A DNA stretch of 29,046 bases, taken from a virus. Location of the stretch: positions 1 to 29,046 of IMG/VR virus record IMGVR_UViG_3300035698_009059; one strand, given 5' to 3'. The position numbers and the translations under genes are program-made. Position 1 is the stretch's first letter, and each line of letters opens with the position of its first letter. A model generated the notes under the pieces. It was not told the origin of the DNA. It worked only from the letters and a program-made list of their open reading frames with translations, and made no database searches. Below are positions 21,542 to 29,046 of the stretch, one piece after another.

Positions 21542-23644
21542 ATGGACGACAGATATAGATTTTCGGTGGATCAGGAGCCTTTGAACCAGATCCAGTTTGC
21601 TGCAAAGGACTTTCCTTCGTACTACGATGCCCTTGTGAGAAGGCTTCGGGACGAGTTTGGCGATCTTTACAACGAGTATTCTGACTCAGCTATGGCGATG
21701 ATTCTGACACACTTGATGGCTTACGGGTTGAGCCAGTTGAGTTGGTATCTTGACCGGACGGCGGGCGAGTCGTACCTGGATACTGCGAAGACGATGACCG
21801 CTGTGACGATGCTGTCAAGACAGATCGGGTACAAGGTCCGGCCTGCTTCTCCGTCGACCGGTGACATTGCTGTCGAGTTCGATGCGACGGCTGCATACGG
21901 GAAGATCCCGACAGGGTTCCGGTTCGGTGGTCCGGGAGGGCTCGAGTTCATCGCTACTGCGGACGTGATTGTTCCGGCAGGCAGCACGAGTGCCACGGTT
22001 GGTGTGACTGAGGGCCGGAAGCGTAGTGTTAGTTTCGTCTCGAGTGGTGAGCCGAATCAACGGTTCGTTTTGAGTGGTGTGGACGGTGAGGACACGTTCC
22101 TGGCAGATTCGAGTGTGCGGTTGCTGGTGAACGGTGCTGAATGGGCCGAGAGCGACTTCATAGACTTCGAGAGGACAAATCATTTCGAGGTTGTCTACAC
22201 GACCGCTCCCCCGTTTGTGCAAGTAGGGGATGGTTCCGCTGGCAACATTCCGCCGATTGGTGCGGACATTCGGGTGGAGTACAGGATTATCAGTGGTGCG
22301 ACTGGCAACGTGAAGGCGGGTGCCGTGTCGAGTGCGCTTGATTCGTTCAAGGTTGGAGGCAGCTCTGTCGCTTTCTCTTCTGTGTCGAATTCGGGCGGCA
22401 CAAGTGGCGGTACGGACCCGGAGAGCAGAGAGAGCGTGAAGCGTTTGGCACCAAAGGTTTTCAAGGCGTCTGAAGCAGCCGTTCTCCAGACCGACTATGA
22501 GGCTCTGGCTTCGTCGTTTTCGGATCCGACGTACGGTTCGGTAGCTGTTGGGTTTGCAGCTTGCATCCGTGATTCCTTCCTCGATTCGGAGCTTTCGACG
22601 TTCATTGACAATGCCGAGGCCGCTGCGAATAGTTGGGTGAGTCTGATTGGAACCTTGACCGGTTCGTCTGTTCCGACGCAAGTTTCTTCGATTGCTTCGA
22701 GCGTTGCTGAGATTGCCGTGTCTGTTGCCGGAGTGACCACTGTGAACGCTGCGTTGTATTCACTGGCAACGACTGGAGAGTCAAGTGCTATATCTGGCAA
22801 GTCGTTGGCTTCAACAGTGATGGCCTCTGTGGATTTGGTCGATGATCTCCTTTCTTCGGCTATCACAGACATCTCGAATGGTGACTATGGTGATGCGACG
22901 ACGAAGCTGACCACTTCGAGGCACCTTCTCTTGGAGGCAAGCACGAGTGCGTCTTCGATGTCGGCACTTTTCGGCACGCTTGCGACGAGCTTTTACGAGG
23001 TGTATTCGGAGCACTATGCAGACCTTGCCACGTATGCCGGGGAGATTTCTGCTTCGGGGGATTCGATCACGAGCGCCACAGATATGATTACGATCCTGCT
23101 GTCCACGGCGGACTATTCCTCTGGAGTGTACGGCGCTGCTGTGACAGGCAATCTCCAGAGCGTTGACACTTACCTGAAGACGTACTTTTCGAGCGACTGC
23201 AAAGCCAATGTGGTGGAGGTCCGTGCTCTTGTGAAGGACGTTGACGGGTTCTACACCGGACCCTCGACGGGGCTTGTAAGGGCTCTACAGTCGCACCTGG
23301 ACGGAATAAAGGAAGTGACGCATCAAGTGTTCGTCCATAGTGGTTCGGATGCCTTGCTGGAGTCTGTGCTTGTCCTGAAGGTCTTGTACGACCAGACGAA
23401 GGTGAAGGACGAGGTGAAGGCGAATATCCAGACGGCCATATACGCTTTGCTGCGTGACCGGTATTTTGGTGAGCCCCTGTACGTGGACGATGTTTATACA
23501 GTGCTTGATTCAGTGCTTGGGATTGGGCACGTGACCGTGGCCATTAGTGGGCCGGTTGACAGGCTTGACGATGATGGCAACCTGATTCCCCTCGAGCTTG
23601 AAGTTGTGACGAAGGGGACACTGACTATCCTAGAGGTGACTTGA
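21542..23644 (+). CDS. Baseplate wedge protein, gp6/J-like, with large insertion
   Basis: The product has 700 residues. The N-terminal part (SDSAMAMILTHLMAYGLSQLSWYLDRTAGESYLDTA, LSRQIGYKVRPASPSTG) is the standard baseplate J/gp6 opening. A beta region leads to GATGNVKAGAV and SGGTDPESRESVKRLAPKVF, both strongly conserved, then LQTDYEALASSF. About residues 341-543 are a Ser/Ala/Thr-rich helical insertion. The family fold resumes at VVEVRALVKDVDG and ends with YVDDVYTVLDSVLGIGHVTV. It would form the wedge ring with the gp25-like protein. Its stop overlaps the next ATG. Confidence 0.85.
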   Translation: MDDRYRFSVDQEPLNQIQFAAKDFPSYYDALVRRLRDEFGDLYNEYSDSAMAMILTHLMAYGLSQLSWYLDRTAGESYLDTAKTMTAVTMLSRQIGYKVRPASPSTGDIAVEFDATAAYGKIPTGFRFGGPGGLEFIATADVIVPAGSTSATVGVTEGRKRSVSFVSSGEPNQRFVLSGVDGEDTFLADSSVRLLVNGAEWAESDFIDFERTNHFEVVYTTAPPFVQVGDGSAGNIPPIGADIRVEYRIISGATGNVKAGAVSSALDSFKVGGSSVAFSSVSNSGGTSGGTDPESRESVKRLAPKVFKASEAAVLQTDYEALASSFSDPTYGSVAVGFAACIRDSFLDSELSTFIDNAEAAANSWVSLIGTLTGSSVPTQVSSIASSVAEIAVSVAGVTTVNAALYSLATTGESSAISGKSLASTVMASVDLVDDLLSSAITDISNGDYGDATTKLTTSRHLLLEASTSASSMSALFGTLATSFYEVYSEHYADLATYAGEISASGDSITSATDMITILLSTADYSSGVYGAAVTGNLQSVDTYLKTYFSSDCKANVVEVRALVKDVDGFYTGPSTGLVRALQSHLDGIKEVTHQVFVHSGSDALLESVLVLKVLYDQTKVKDEVKANIQTAIYALLRDRYFGEPLYVDDVYTVLDSVLGIGHVTVAISGPVDRLDDDGNLIPLELEVVTKGTLTILEVT

Positions 23645-26571
23645 TGACCGAAGAAACGACAAGAATGGGGATTCCTTACCCTTCCGAGAATCAAGAGTCG
23701 TGGTATGACGCCTTCGAGTCAGCGATGACCCAGTTGGATACTGCCATTTTCGCCGGGTTCGAGCACAGGAATCATGCGTTGTACGGTGGTGGCACGATTT
23801 CGTGGCAGTTGGTTGGCACGGAGTGGCGGCTTGAGTGGACAGACGATCTGGTAGTGATGTCCCCGGCATACGGGCAGAAGATTTCGATTCCTGCGTCGTC
23901 GTCCCCGGTGGTTGTTCCGAGCGGTTACTTCGCCTATGTGCAGGTTCCTGTTGGTTCGACTGTCGAGGCTAGTATCGTCACGGTCGAGTCGGCCTCACAG
24001 ATTCCGATCGGCAATGGTGCGATGGTTCTGGGTTTCCATGACCCAGAGACAGATGCTTTTGTCTGGAGGACCGGGCTTGTCCTGACTTCGGGCTCGAGCG
24101 TAGCGACTGGTGTGTTCCCGATGACGGTGATCAACGTCGTAGATGGGAACGCTGTGCAGATCAACGGGAAGGATCTGTGCTCTGGCACGCTGGCACCCTC
24201 AGACGAGGATATTCTGAGGTACGATTCTGCGACCGGGAAGTGGTGTAACGAGACTCTTCCGACACCTGCACCATCCCCGAACTACCATACAGCGAAGTAC
24301 ATTGTTGGGAAGAATTCAGCCTGTGAGTACAGCCCGTATGGGGCTTCCGGCAAGCAGTATATCCAGGACGCCATTGACGATGCTTACATTGAGGTGAGTG
24401 TCGGGTTTTCCGATGGTGCTGTGGTGTTCGTGCAGGAGGGGACGTACGATGAGGACTTGGTTTTCAAGCCAGGCGTGAGCGTGGTCGGGGCTTCCCCTGC
24501 TGTGAGTATTGGCGGGGTGTCGCACTACAGGACGACGATTGAAGGGAAGCATGAGGTGACACCGTACCTGCTTGATCCGTCTGTGGCGAAGGATTCGTTT
24601 GCGGACGTGTCGATTCTGTTTGAGAACATTAGGTTCAAGTATTCGCCGGTGACACCTGTGCTTGGGGACGTTGTTTTCGAGTTCCTGGATCACACCCCGG
24701 TAGGTGGCGAGGTTGGAGTCCATGTCGTCACGTTCATGCGGTGTTTCCGTGACGAGACAGAGATTGATACTGGCACCGGTGATGTTGTCCAGTCGAACAC
24801 GACGAGGTTTCTGGAAGTCGACTGTGGCCAGTGCGCTGCCGATGTTGAGTTCATTCATACCCACGTGACCGGTGGGAGCGGAGATGCCCTCGGGACGTAC
24901 GACGGCAAGGGCGGACCGGTATACATGGACAACGAGAGTACGTTGGTGCTGAGGGACAGTTCGATTGGTTTCAAGCAAGCCGATGCGGCTGCTACCCCTG
25001 GGTATAGACCATCGATAGGCTTGTTTGACGAGTCCGTCCTTGTGGCGTACAGGTCTTCGTTTGACGGGGCCGTGTGGATGGACGGAGGAGGTGTTGTCCG
25101 GGTATCAATGGATGGGTGCGATGTCGTTGGGAGCACGCACTTGTCGAGTGATGATTCGTTCCGGTCCCCGTTCATCTTTGCTGGTGACGAGATTTACCTG
25201 GATTTGTGGCGGACCGTTGTGACTGGAGATGAGGGGACCGGTGACGGGCTGTACTATGCCTTTGCTGGTTTGATGACTGGTTCTGGAGGCATGGTTCTCT
25301 ACAGTGATGTTTTGTTCCAGTCTGCTTCGGGCGCTGCCGCGTTGAGGGCAGGTACGGAGCCGGCCCTTGTGTCTTCGGGTATGGCTGTGAGTGCGCTGAA
25401 GTCCACGGTGTCGTCGGGTTCAGACTCTTGGGCTTACCGGTGGGCCGATCCGTCTGTTCACGGCGGCAACAGCCAGCCATCCGGCGGCGGGACGTATAAC
25501 GGGAAGGATGCTGTTTTTGGTTCAGACGTGAGCATTGCCGGGAAGTTGACTGTGGCCGGGCTGATTGACCCGACCGGGTTGGTTCTGGACGAGCAAGCGT
25601 CGGCTCCTGCAGGAGATGTTGCGACGAAGGCCCAGATATGGGTCAAGGATGATGCTGGCACGCAGCGTCTTGTGTATAGGGATGGTGCCGGGACAGAGAA
25701 GGTGCTGTCTGATTTCGAGACGAATACGATTTCGAGTGTCGGCGGTGGCCAAAGTGTTGTGAGTGGGAAAGTTGGTTCGGATCTCCAGGTGAAGTCGATT
25801 GCCGGTGGTGGCGGTGTTGCCGTGGTTGACGATGCAACGGAGATCACGATCGGGCCGGGTTCGATGGGCATTTACTCTGCGTCCGAGTTGTTCGAGCAGC
25901 GGTTCCGGGTTGACCCGGACCTCGAGTGGACAGCGGCTGCCGATGCGCACGGCACGTCTGCTGTCAATTTGAGTCCAGCCGGCCTATTCGGGACCGGGAT
26001 GCTGAGGTGTGACTCGGGAGCCTTGACGTGGGCAGCGTACACAGCCAATGCCACCGTTCCGGCTGCTGGCCATGACTTTTTGATGTTCGTGAGACTGAGC
26101 GACGATCCAGATTTCGATTACGGTGAGGTCTTGTTCGGGATTGGTGCTGCGGACTGTAGTGCGGTGACGAGCAAGATTTCGGATCCTGCTGGCGGTTTTG
26201 GCCCATGGGCGGGATTGATGAGAAGGAACGCCTCGGGGACTACCCCGGAGTGGCTTATCGGTTCAGGCGATGCTGTTGGTGCAGAGACAAGCGGTGCGCT
26301 GTCTGGGAGCATGTCAGGCAAGTGGTTCTGGTACAGTTTCAACACAACCACGCTGGTCAGTAAGCTGTGGGTCAACCAGTCGTTCAATGGCACACCTAAC
26401 ATTGAGTTTACTTCGCACTTCGGGCCTTCCGTGAATCCAGGTTCGGCGCTGCATCCAGGGATGTGGATGATGAACGTCAATACTGGTTCGGTTGCTGCGA
26501 AGTCTGTGCAGGTTGAGTCGCAGAAGATATGGTTCCCTCGTGGCGGTGAAGATTTAGTTTCTGTTCCATGA
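23644..26571 (+). CDS. Large tail spike/fibre protein with beta-helix region
   Basis: The product has 975 residues from ATG 23644 (TGATG overlap). Residues 1-60 resemble the baseplate-binding start of phage tail proteins (PYPSENQESWYDAFESAMTQLDTAI). About 240-600 form a right-handed beta-helix of pectate-lyase type: IQDAIDDAYIEV, GAVVFVQEGTYDEDLVFKPGVSVVG, then short Gly/Asp-rich turns. About 640-690 is a phage linker (KAQIWVKDDAGTQRLVYRDG). About 740-975 is a beta-sandwich, possibly lectin-like. It probably binds or degrades host surface glycan. No catalytic residues can be assigned by eye. Confidence 0.65.
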   Translation: MTEETTRMGIPYPSENQESWYDAFESAMTQLDTAIFAGFEHRNHALYGGGTISWQLVGTEWRLEWTDDLVVMSPAYGQKISIPASSSPVVVPSGYFAYVQVPVGSTVEASIVTVESASQIPIGNGAMVLGFHDPETDAFVWRTGLVLTSGSSVATGVFPMTVINVVDGNAVQINGKDLCSGTLAPSDEDILRYDSATGKWCNETLPTPAPSPNYHTAKYIVGKNSACEYSPYGASGKQYIQDAIDDAYIEVSVGFSDGAVVFVQEGTYDEDLVFKPGVSVVGASPAVSIGGVSHYRTTIEGKHEVTPYLLDPSVAKDSFADVSILFENIRFKYSPVTPVLGDVVFEFLDHTPVGGEVGVHVVTFMRCFRDETEIDTGTGDVVQSNTTRFLEVDCGQCAADVEFIHTHVTGGSGDALGTYDGKGGPVYMDNESTLVLRDSSIGFKQADAAATPGYRPSIGLFDESVLVAYRSSFDGAVWMDGGGVVRVSMDGCDVVGSTHLSSDDSFRSPFIFAGDEIYLDLWRTVVTGDEGTGDGLYYAFAGLMTGSGGMVLYSDVLFQSASGAAALRAGTEPALVSSGMAVSALKSTVSSGSDSWAYRWADPSVHGGNSQPSGGGTYNGKDAVFGSDVSIAGKLTVAGLIDPTGLVLDEQASAPAGDVATKAQIWVKDDAGTQRLVYRDGAGTEKVLSDFETNTISSVGGGQSVVSGKVGSDLQVKSIAGGGGVAVVDDATEITIGPGSMGIYSASELFEQRFRVDPDLEWTAAADAHGTSAVNLSPAGLFGTGMLRCDSGALTWAAYTANATVPAAGHDFLMFVRLSDDPDFDYGEVLFGIGAADCSAVTSKISDPAGGFGPWAGLMRRNASGTTPEWLIGSGDAVGAETSGALSGSMSGKWFWYSFNTTTLVSKLWVNQSFNGTPNIEFTSHFGPSVNPGSALHPGMWMMNVNTGSVAAKSVQVESQKIWFPRGGEDLVSVP

Positions 26572-26572
26572 T

Positions 26573-26584
26573 GCAATCGATTGC
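26573..26584. repeat. Dispersed intergenic palindrome, copy 5
   Basis: GCAATCGATTGC, one base after the TGA at 26569-26571 and 13 bases before ATG 26598. Identical to copy 3 over about 21 bases, including the GCGTGAGGT flank. Confidence 0.95.
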
Positions 26585-26597
26585 GTGAGGTAGTGTT

Positions 26598-28445
26598 ATG
26601 CCGGGACAGTCAGGAGATTTCTTCGGGAGCGACCCCTTTGGTGTTGTTGCGTTCGCCAGGCGAGTGCTCTACGGTTCGGTTCCTGGCACGCACAAGGCGA
26701 TCGACGAGAACAGTGGCGGGCAACTGCGTAGATTCCTTCTTTCGTTCCAGGGCGAACTCGAGGAGATTCGTCGTCGGATCGAGTCCTTGCGTGATCAGCG
26801 AGATCCTGTGTTGTGTGACGGCGGTTCGGGTGCGGCAAGTCTGAAAGTTGTTTCGACCACACCGGGGACTTCAACCGTGATTGAAACGGAGATAGCGCAC
26901 GGGCTCAGTAGTGGAGTTATCGCTACCTTTGCCGGGTGCTTCGCTTATGGGCTGTACGGGAGCCACGAAGTAACCGTGGTGAGTGACACCGAGTTCAGTG
27001 TGGACGTGACTACTACGGTGGCTGTTGTCTCGGGTGAGACGACCAGGGTTAGGCTTCGTGACCTGAAGGCCGTAGAGGTGAATGTGACGGCGGCGGAGCT
27101 TGTGACAGATGATTCGTTTGGCTTGATGGTCCAGTTCACTGTGGAGCCGGGGACGGATCTGTACCCTGTTGGTCCGGGGTGGAACAGCGCGATGCGGTTC
27201 ATTGATAGCGATGGGGTTGAGCACACTTTTACGAACGTGGTTGTCCGGCCTCACAGCAGTAATGCCGGGGAATCGGGGAGCGAGAACTACCTGCAATGCA
27301 AGACGGGCAGGCTTGCCGGTTCGGGTGCCCATGTTCCAGACGGTCCGGCAGTCTTGCCTTACAACATGATTTTCGTAAGACCGACGATGCTTGAGCACCT
27401 TGGTTCTGACTTTGGTATCGAGTTCGACGAGAACGATCCAGAGTTGTTCCAGCGGAACTCCATATCCAACGTCGTCCAGTATCTTCGGAAGCGTTCTGGG
27501 AGTGCTGGCTACGCTGCGAGAGGCGATACGATCGGTTTTGATGTTGTTGCGACCGGGCACTATAGGACGCTGGGTGACTACAGTGACATTCCTGCCTCGA
27601 AGAAGATCCAGGTCGAGGACAGTGATGACTTTTACACGAGTGTTGACCCGAAGATGCTTCGGTTCGATGAAGTAAGTGCGGACCAGGAGTTCATGGATCC
27701 TTCGACGTTCACGGTTCATCCTGTCACAGATGCCCTTTTGTTCGAGGATGGTTCGGTTGATGGCATGAGTCCAGCGATGGCTTGGGCGGAATCTGCGGGG
27801 CAGGTCGAGGTGGTTGCCGAGACCCTGTTGGTCCCTGGAGGGTCCGAGCTTGTGGCCATGCACCTTCCGTATGGCAGAATGGTGACGATCCGTTGGACTG
27901 GTTCCGACAGGGCGTTTTGGGGTGACATGAGCGGTGGTGTGTTTGCGGTTGTGGAGTCTGGTGTGCCGCTGTGGATAGAGTCTGAGTCGTACAACGAGCC
28001 TGCTGGCACGAGTGTTGTGTGCCTGTCTGTGCCGGATTCGGTATCGTTGCCACTGGGCACGAAGACGTTGCGGTACGATCCTCGAGTAGTTGTTGGCATG
28101 TCGGAATGGGCGAGGACGCACAAGGTTTCGATCAAGGCTACCCCGAAGAGTACGTTGTTTGATGCGTTGTCCGGGAGCGGTGCCTTGATCAACGATGCGT
28201 TCGACCGGCTACTGTCGAAGATGGTTGTGGAGCAGGTGCCTATCCATGCGGAGATCCTGAAGTCGTACCTGGGTGTTTCGATGAGTCTGGCCTTTCCTGT
28301 GCCCTCTGTGGCGATGTCTTCGCCGGAGGAGATGTTTGCGATGGTTGCTCCGTTTGCTGCGAGGTTCGATGCTATCCCAGCGGATGCTGCTGTGGTGGAC
28401 GATGTTGGGCCGACAGTTACCCTTGGAGTGACGGTTACGCCTTGA
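26598..28445 (+). CDS. Baseplate structural protein, possibly gpI-like N-terminus
   Basis: The product has 615 residues. The N-terminus has a helix (GGQLRRFLLSFQGELEEIRRRIESLRDQRDP) of the sort seen in tail protein I and wedge proteins. Strand-rich domains follow, then ENDPELFQRNSISNVVQYLRKRSGSAGYAARG, which recalls the R-x-x-x-x-x-A-x-x-x-H/R-x-x-GT segment of gpI. The C-terminus is Ala/Pro/Val-rich. The ribosome site is weak (TGAGGTAG) and adjoins the palindrome. Its neighbours are the spike and a fibre-like gene, which fits a fibre-attachment component. Moderate certainty on function only. Confidence 0.5.
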   Translation: MPGQSGDFFGSDPFGVVAFARRVLYGSVPGTHKAIDENSGGQLRRFLLSFQGELEEIRRRIESLRDQRDPVLCDGGSGAASLKVVSTTPGTSTVIETEIAHGLSSGVIATFAGCFAYGLYGSHEVTVVSDTEFSVDVTTTVAVVSGETTRVRLRDLKAVEVNVTAAELVTDDSFGLMVQFTVEPGTDLYPVGPGWNSAMRFIDSDGVEHTFTNVVVRPHSSNAGESGSENYLQCKTGRLAGSGAHVPDGPAVLPYNMIFVRPTMLEHLGSDFGIEFDENDPELFQRNSISNVVQYLRKRSGSAGYAARGDTIGFDVVATGHYRTLGDYSDIPASKKIQVEDSDDFYTSVDPKMLRFDEVSADQEFMDPSTFTVHPVTDALLFEDGSVDGMSPAMAWAESAGQVEVVAETLLVPGGSELVAMHLPYGRMVTIRWTGSDRAFWGDMSGGVFAVVESGVPLWIESESYNEPAGTSVVCLSVPDSVSLPLGTKTLRYDPRVVVGMSEWARTHKVSIKATPKSTLFDALSGSGALINDAFDRLLSKMVVEQVPIHAEILKSYLGVSMSLAFPVPSVAMSSPEEMFAMVAPFAARFDAIPADAAVVDDVGPTVTLGVTVTP

Positions 28446-28471
28446 AAATTTGTGCGATGATGATGTATTGT
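28442..28471 (+). promoter_or_regulatory. Candidate promoter before the fibre-like gene
   Basis: TTGAAA (28442-28447), an 18-base spacer and TATTGT (28466-28471), in a 49-base gap. It overlaps the last codon and TGA of the previous gene. Confidence 0.4.
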
Positions 28472-28481
28472 AGACGCAACT

Positions 28482-28491
28482 TGAGGTGATC
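28482..28491 (+). promoter_or_regulatory. Extended Shine-Dalgarno sequence
   Basis: The ribosome site TGAGGTGATC matches eight or nine bases of the 16S 3' end. It decides ATG 28495 over the in-frame GTG at 28486, which lies inside it. It is one of the longest matches in the window and suggests strong translation. Confidence 0.55.
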
Positions 28492-28494
28492 GTG

Positions 28495-29001
28495 ATGAGT
28501 GCAAGCGCCGTATTTGTCCAGGACTACAGAACCGAGTTAGCGAAGTTAGCCTCTGATTCGCTGGCTGCGGGCGGTCCCGACAAGATGCTGTTCTATAGCT
28601 GGCGTGTTGGTGAGGGCGGGTATCAGGTCGTCGCTGGCAACAAGGTTCCGAAGACCCCTTCGACAAGCATGTCCGGGATAGAGGCTCTGGTAGATTGCGC
28701 CACGGCGGTCTGTGCTGTTTCCCATGCTGTGACGGGCGGGTATGCCGAGTTTTTGTTCAGTGGTGGGGAGGTCACGGATGACGGTGCCGGTACTGTCACG
28801 ATCAGTGTAACCCTTGCGTCGAGTGAAGCCAGCCTGGACGACACGAAGAGCATGTTGACCGGGAACTGCGGCAACGCCCCTGAGTTGTTCGAGATAGGGG
28901 TGTACGACGAGAACGGCGTTCTGGTCATTTACGGGACGTTCGACGAGGTTGTCAAGATTAGCGGGAAGACTGTTCAATTCGACATTGTGGTCACATACTA
29001 G
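28495..29001 (+). CDS. Tail fibre / collar-like small protein
   Basis: The product has 168 residues from ATG 28495. Its second half (NAPELFEIGVYDENGVLVIYGTFDEVVKISGKTVQFDIVVTY) is like the N-terminal baseplate-binding unit of phage tail-collar fibre proteins, where an E-I-G-L/V-Y/F-D strand is followed by a K-x-x-G-K-x segment. The first half contains SWRVGEGGYQV and a beta region. It has its own promoter and a strong ribosome site. It may be a fibre connector or small receptor-binding subunit. Confidence 0.5.
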   Translation: MSASAVFVQDYRTELAKLASDSLAAGGPDKMLFYSWRVGEGGYQVVAGNKVPKTPSTSMSGIEALVDCATAVCAVSHAVTGGYAEFLFSGGEVTDDGAGTVTISVTLASSEASLDDTKSMLTGNCGNAPELFEIGVYDENGVLVIYGTFDEVVKISGKTVQFDIVVTY

Positions 29002-29014
29002 ATAAGGGGACGCG

Positions 29015-29046
29015 ATGAGTACAACGCTGCTGAGTGTGAATCAAGA
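29015..29046 (+). CDS. Start of next gene (partial)
   Basis: ATG 29015 follows AAGGGGA (29004-29010), 13 bases after the previous stop. Ten complete codons are visible (MSTTLLSVNQ) before the window ends. Probably another baseplate or fibre gene by position. Confidence 0.5.
   Translation, partial: MSTTLLSVNQ

Noticed and set aside
26871-28121. 416-codon open frame on the minus strand
   Set aside because: Opposite a well-supported structural gene; Arg/His-rich with no motif.
1-29046. tRNA genes, CRISPR arrays or insertion sequences
   Set aside because: No cloverleaf-like sequence, regularly spaced repeat array, transposase or integrase was seen.

Overview
The window is an uninterrupted run of plus-strand genes from a tailed dsDNA bacteriophage with a contractile tail (myovirus morphology, Caudoviricetes). 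This rests on a recognisable tail sheath, two tail-tube paralogues, a gp26-like chaperone with a programmed -1 frameshift, a very long tape measure, a LysM/gp53-like protein, hub, spike, gp25 and gp6/J-type wedge proteins. The host cannot be named. Ribosome sites are of the GGAGG type, candidate promoters are sigma70-like, and GC is in the mid 50s by eye with G/T-ending codons favoured.

Layout: (i) 1-5261, head-tail junction and tail-completion genes, mostly overlapping or abutting: a neck-type protein, connector-like proteins, a Zn-ribbon protein, a gp10-like completion protein, a tail-terminator-like protein and a small protein before the sheath. (ii) 5258-9494, sheath, a beta-rich protein of unknown role and two tube proteins. 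(iii) 9536-12923, an island of twelve small mostly unrecognised genes placed between tube and chaperone: a two-helix membrane protein, three genes sharing an N-terminal segment, a SWIM zinc finger protein, a tandem paralogue pair and a ribbon-helix-helix regulator. Three of the four candidate promoters lie at or in this island. (iv) 12916-18058, frameshifting tail assembly chaperone and 1390-residue tape measure. (v) 18058-23644, LysM protein, hub, spike with a terminal HxH motif, an unusual Pro/Leu-repeat protein with cysteines at both ends, gp25-like and gp6/J-like wedge proteins. (vi) 23644-end, a 975-residue beta-helix spike/fibre protein, a baseplate protein, a fibre/collar-like protein and the start of another gene.

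The most unusual signal is a perfect 12-base palindrome, GCAATCGATTGC, present five times, each 9-14 bases upstream of a start codon. In four cases it begins 0-1 base after the stop codon of the previous gene. It marks junctions where genes are spaced rather than translationally overlapped. It may be an operator, possibly for the ribbon-helix-helix protein encoded here, or an intercistronic RNA mini-hairpin. Second in interest are the clear TTTTTTC frameshift site in the chaperone gene and the Pro/Leu-repeat protein next to the spike.
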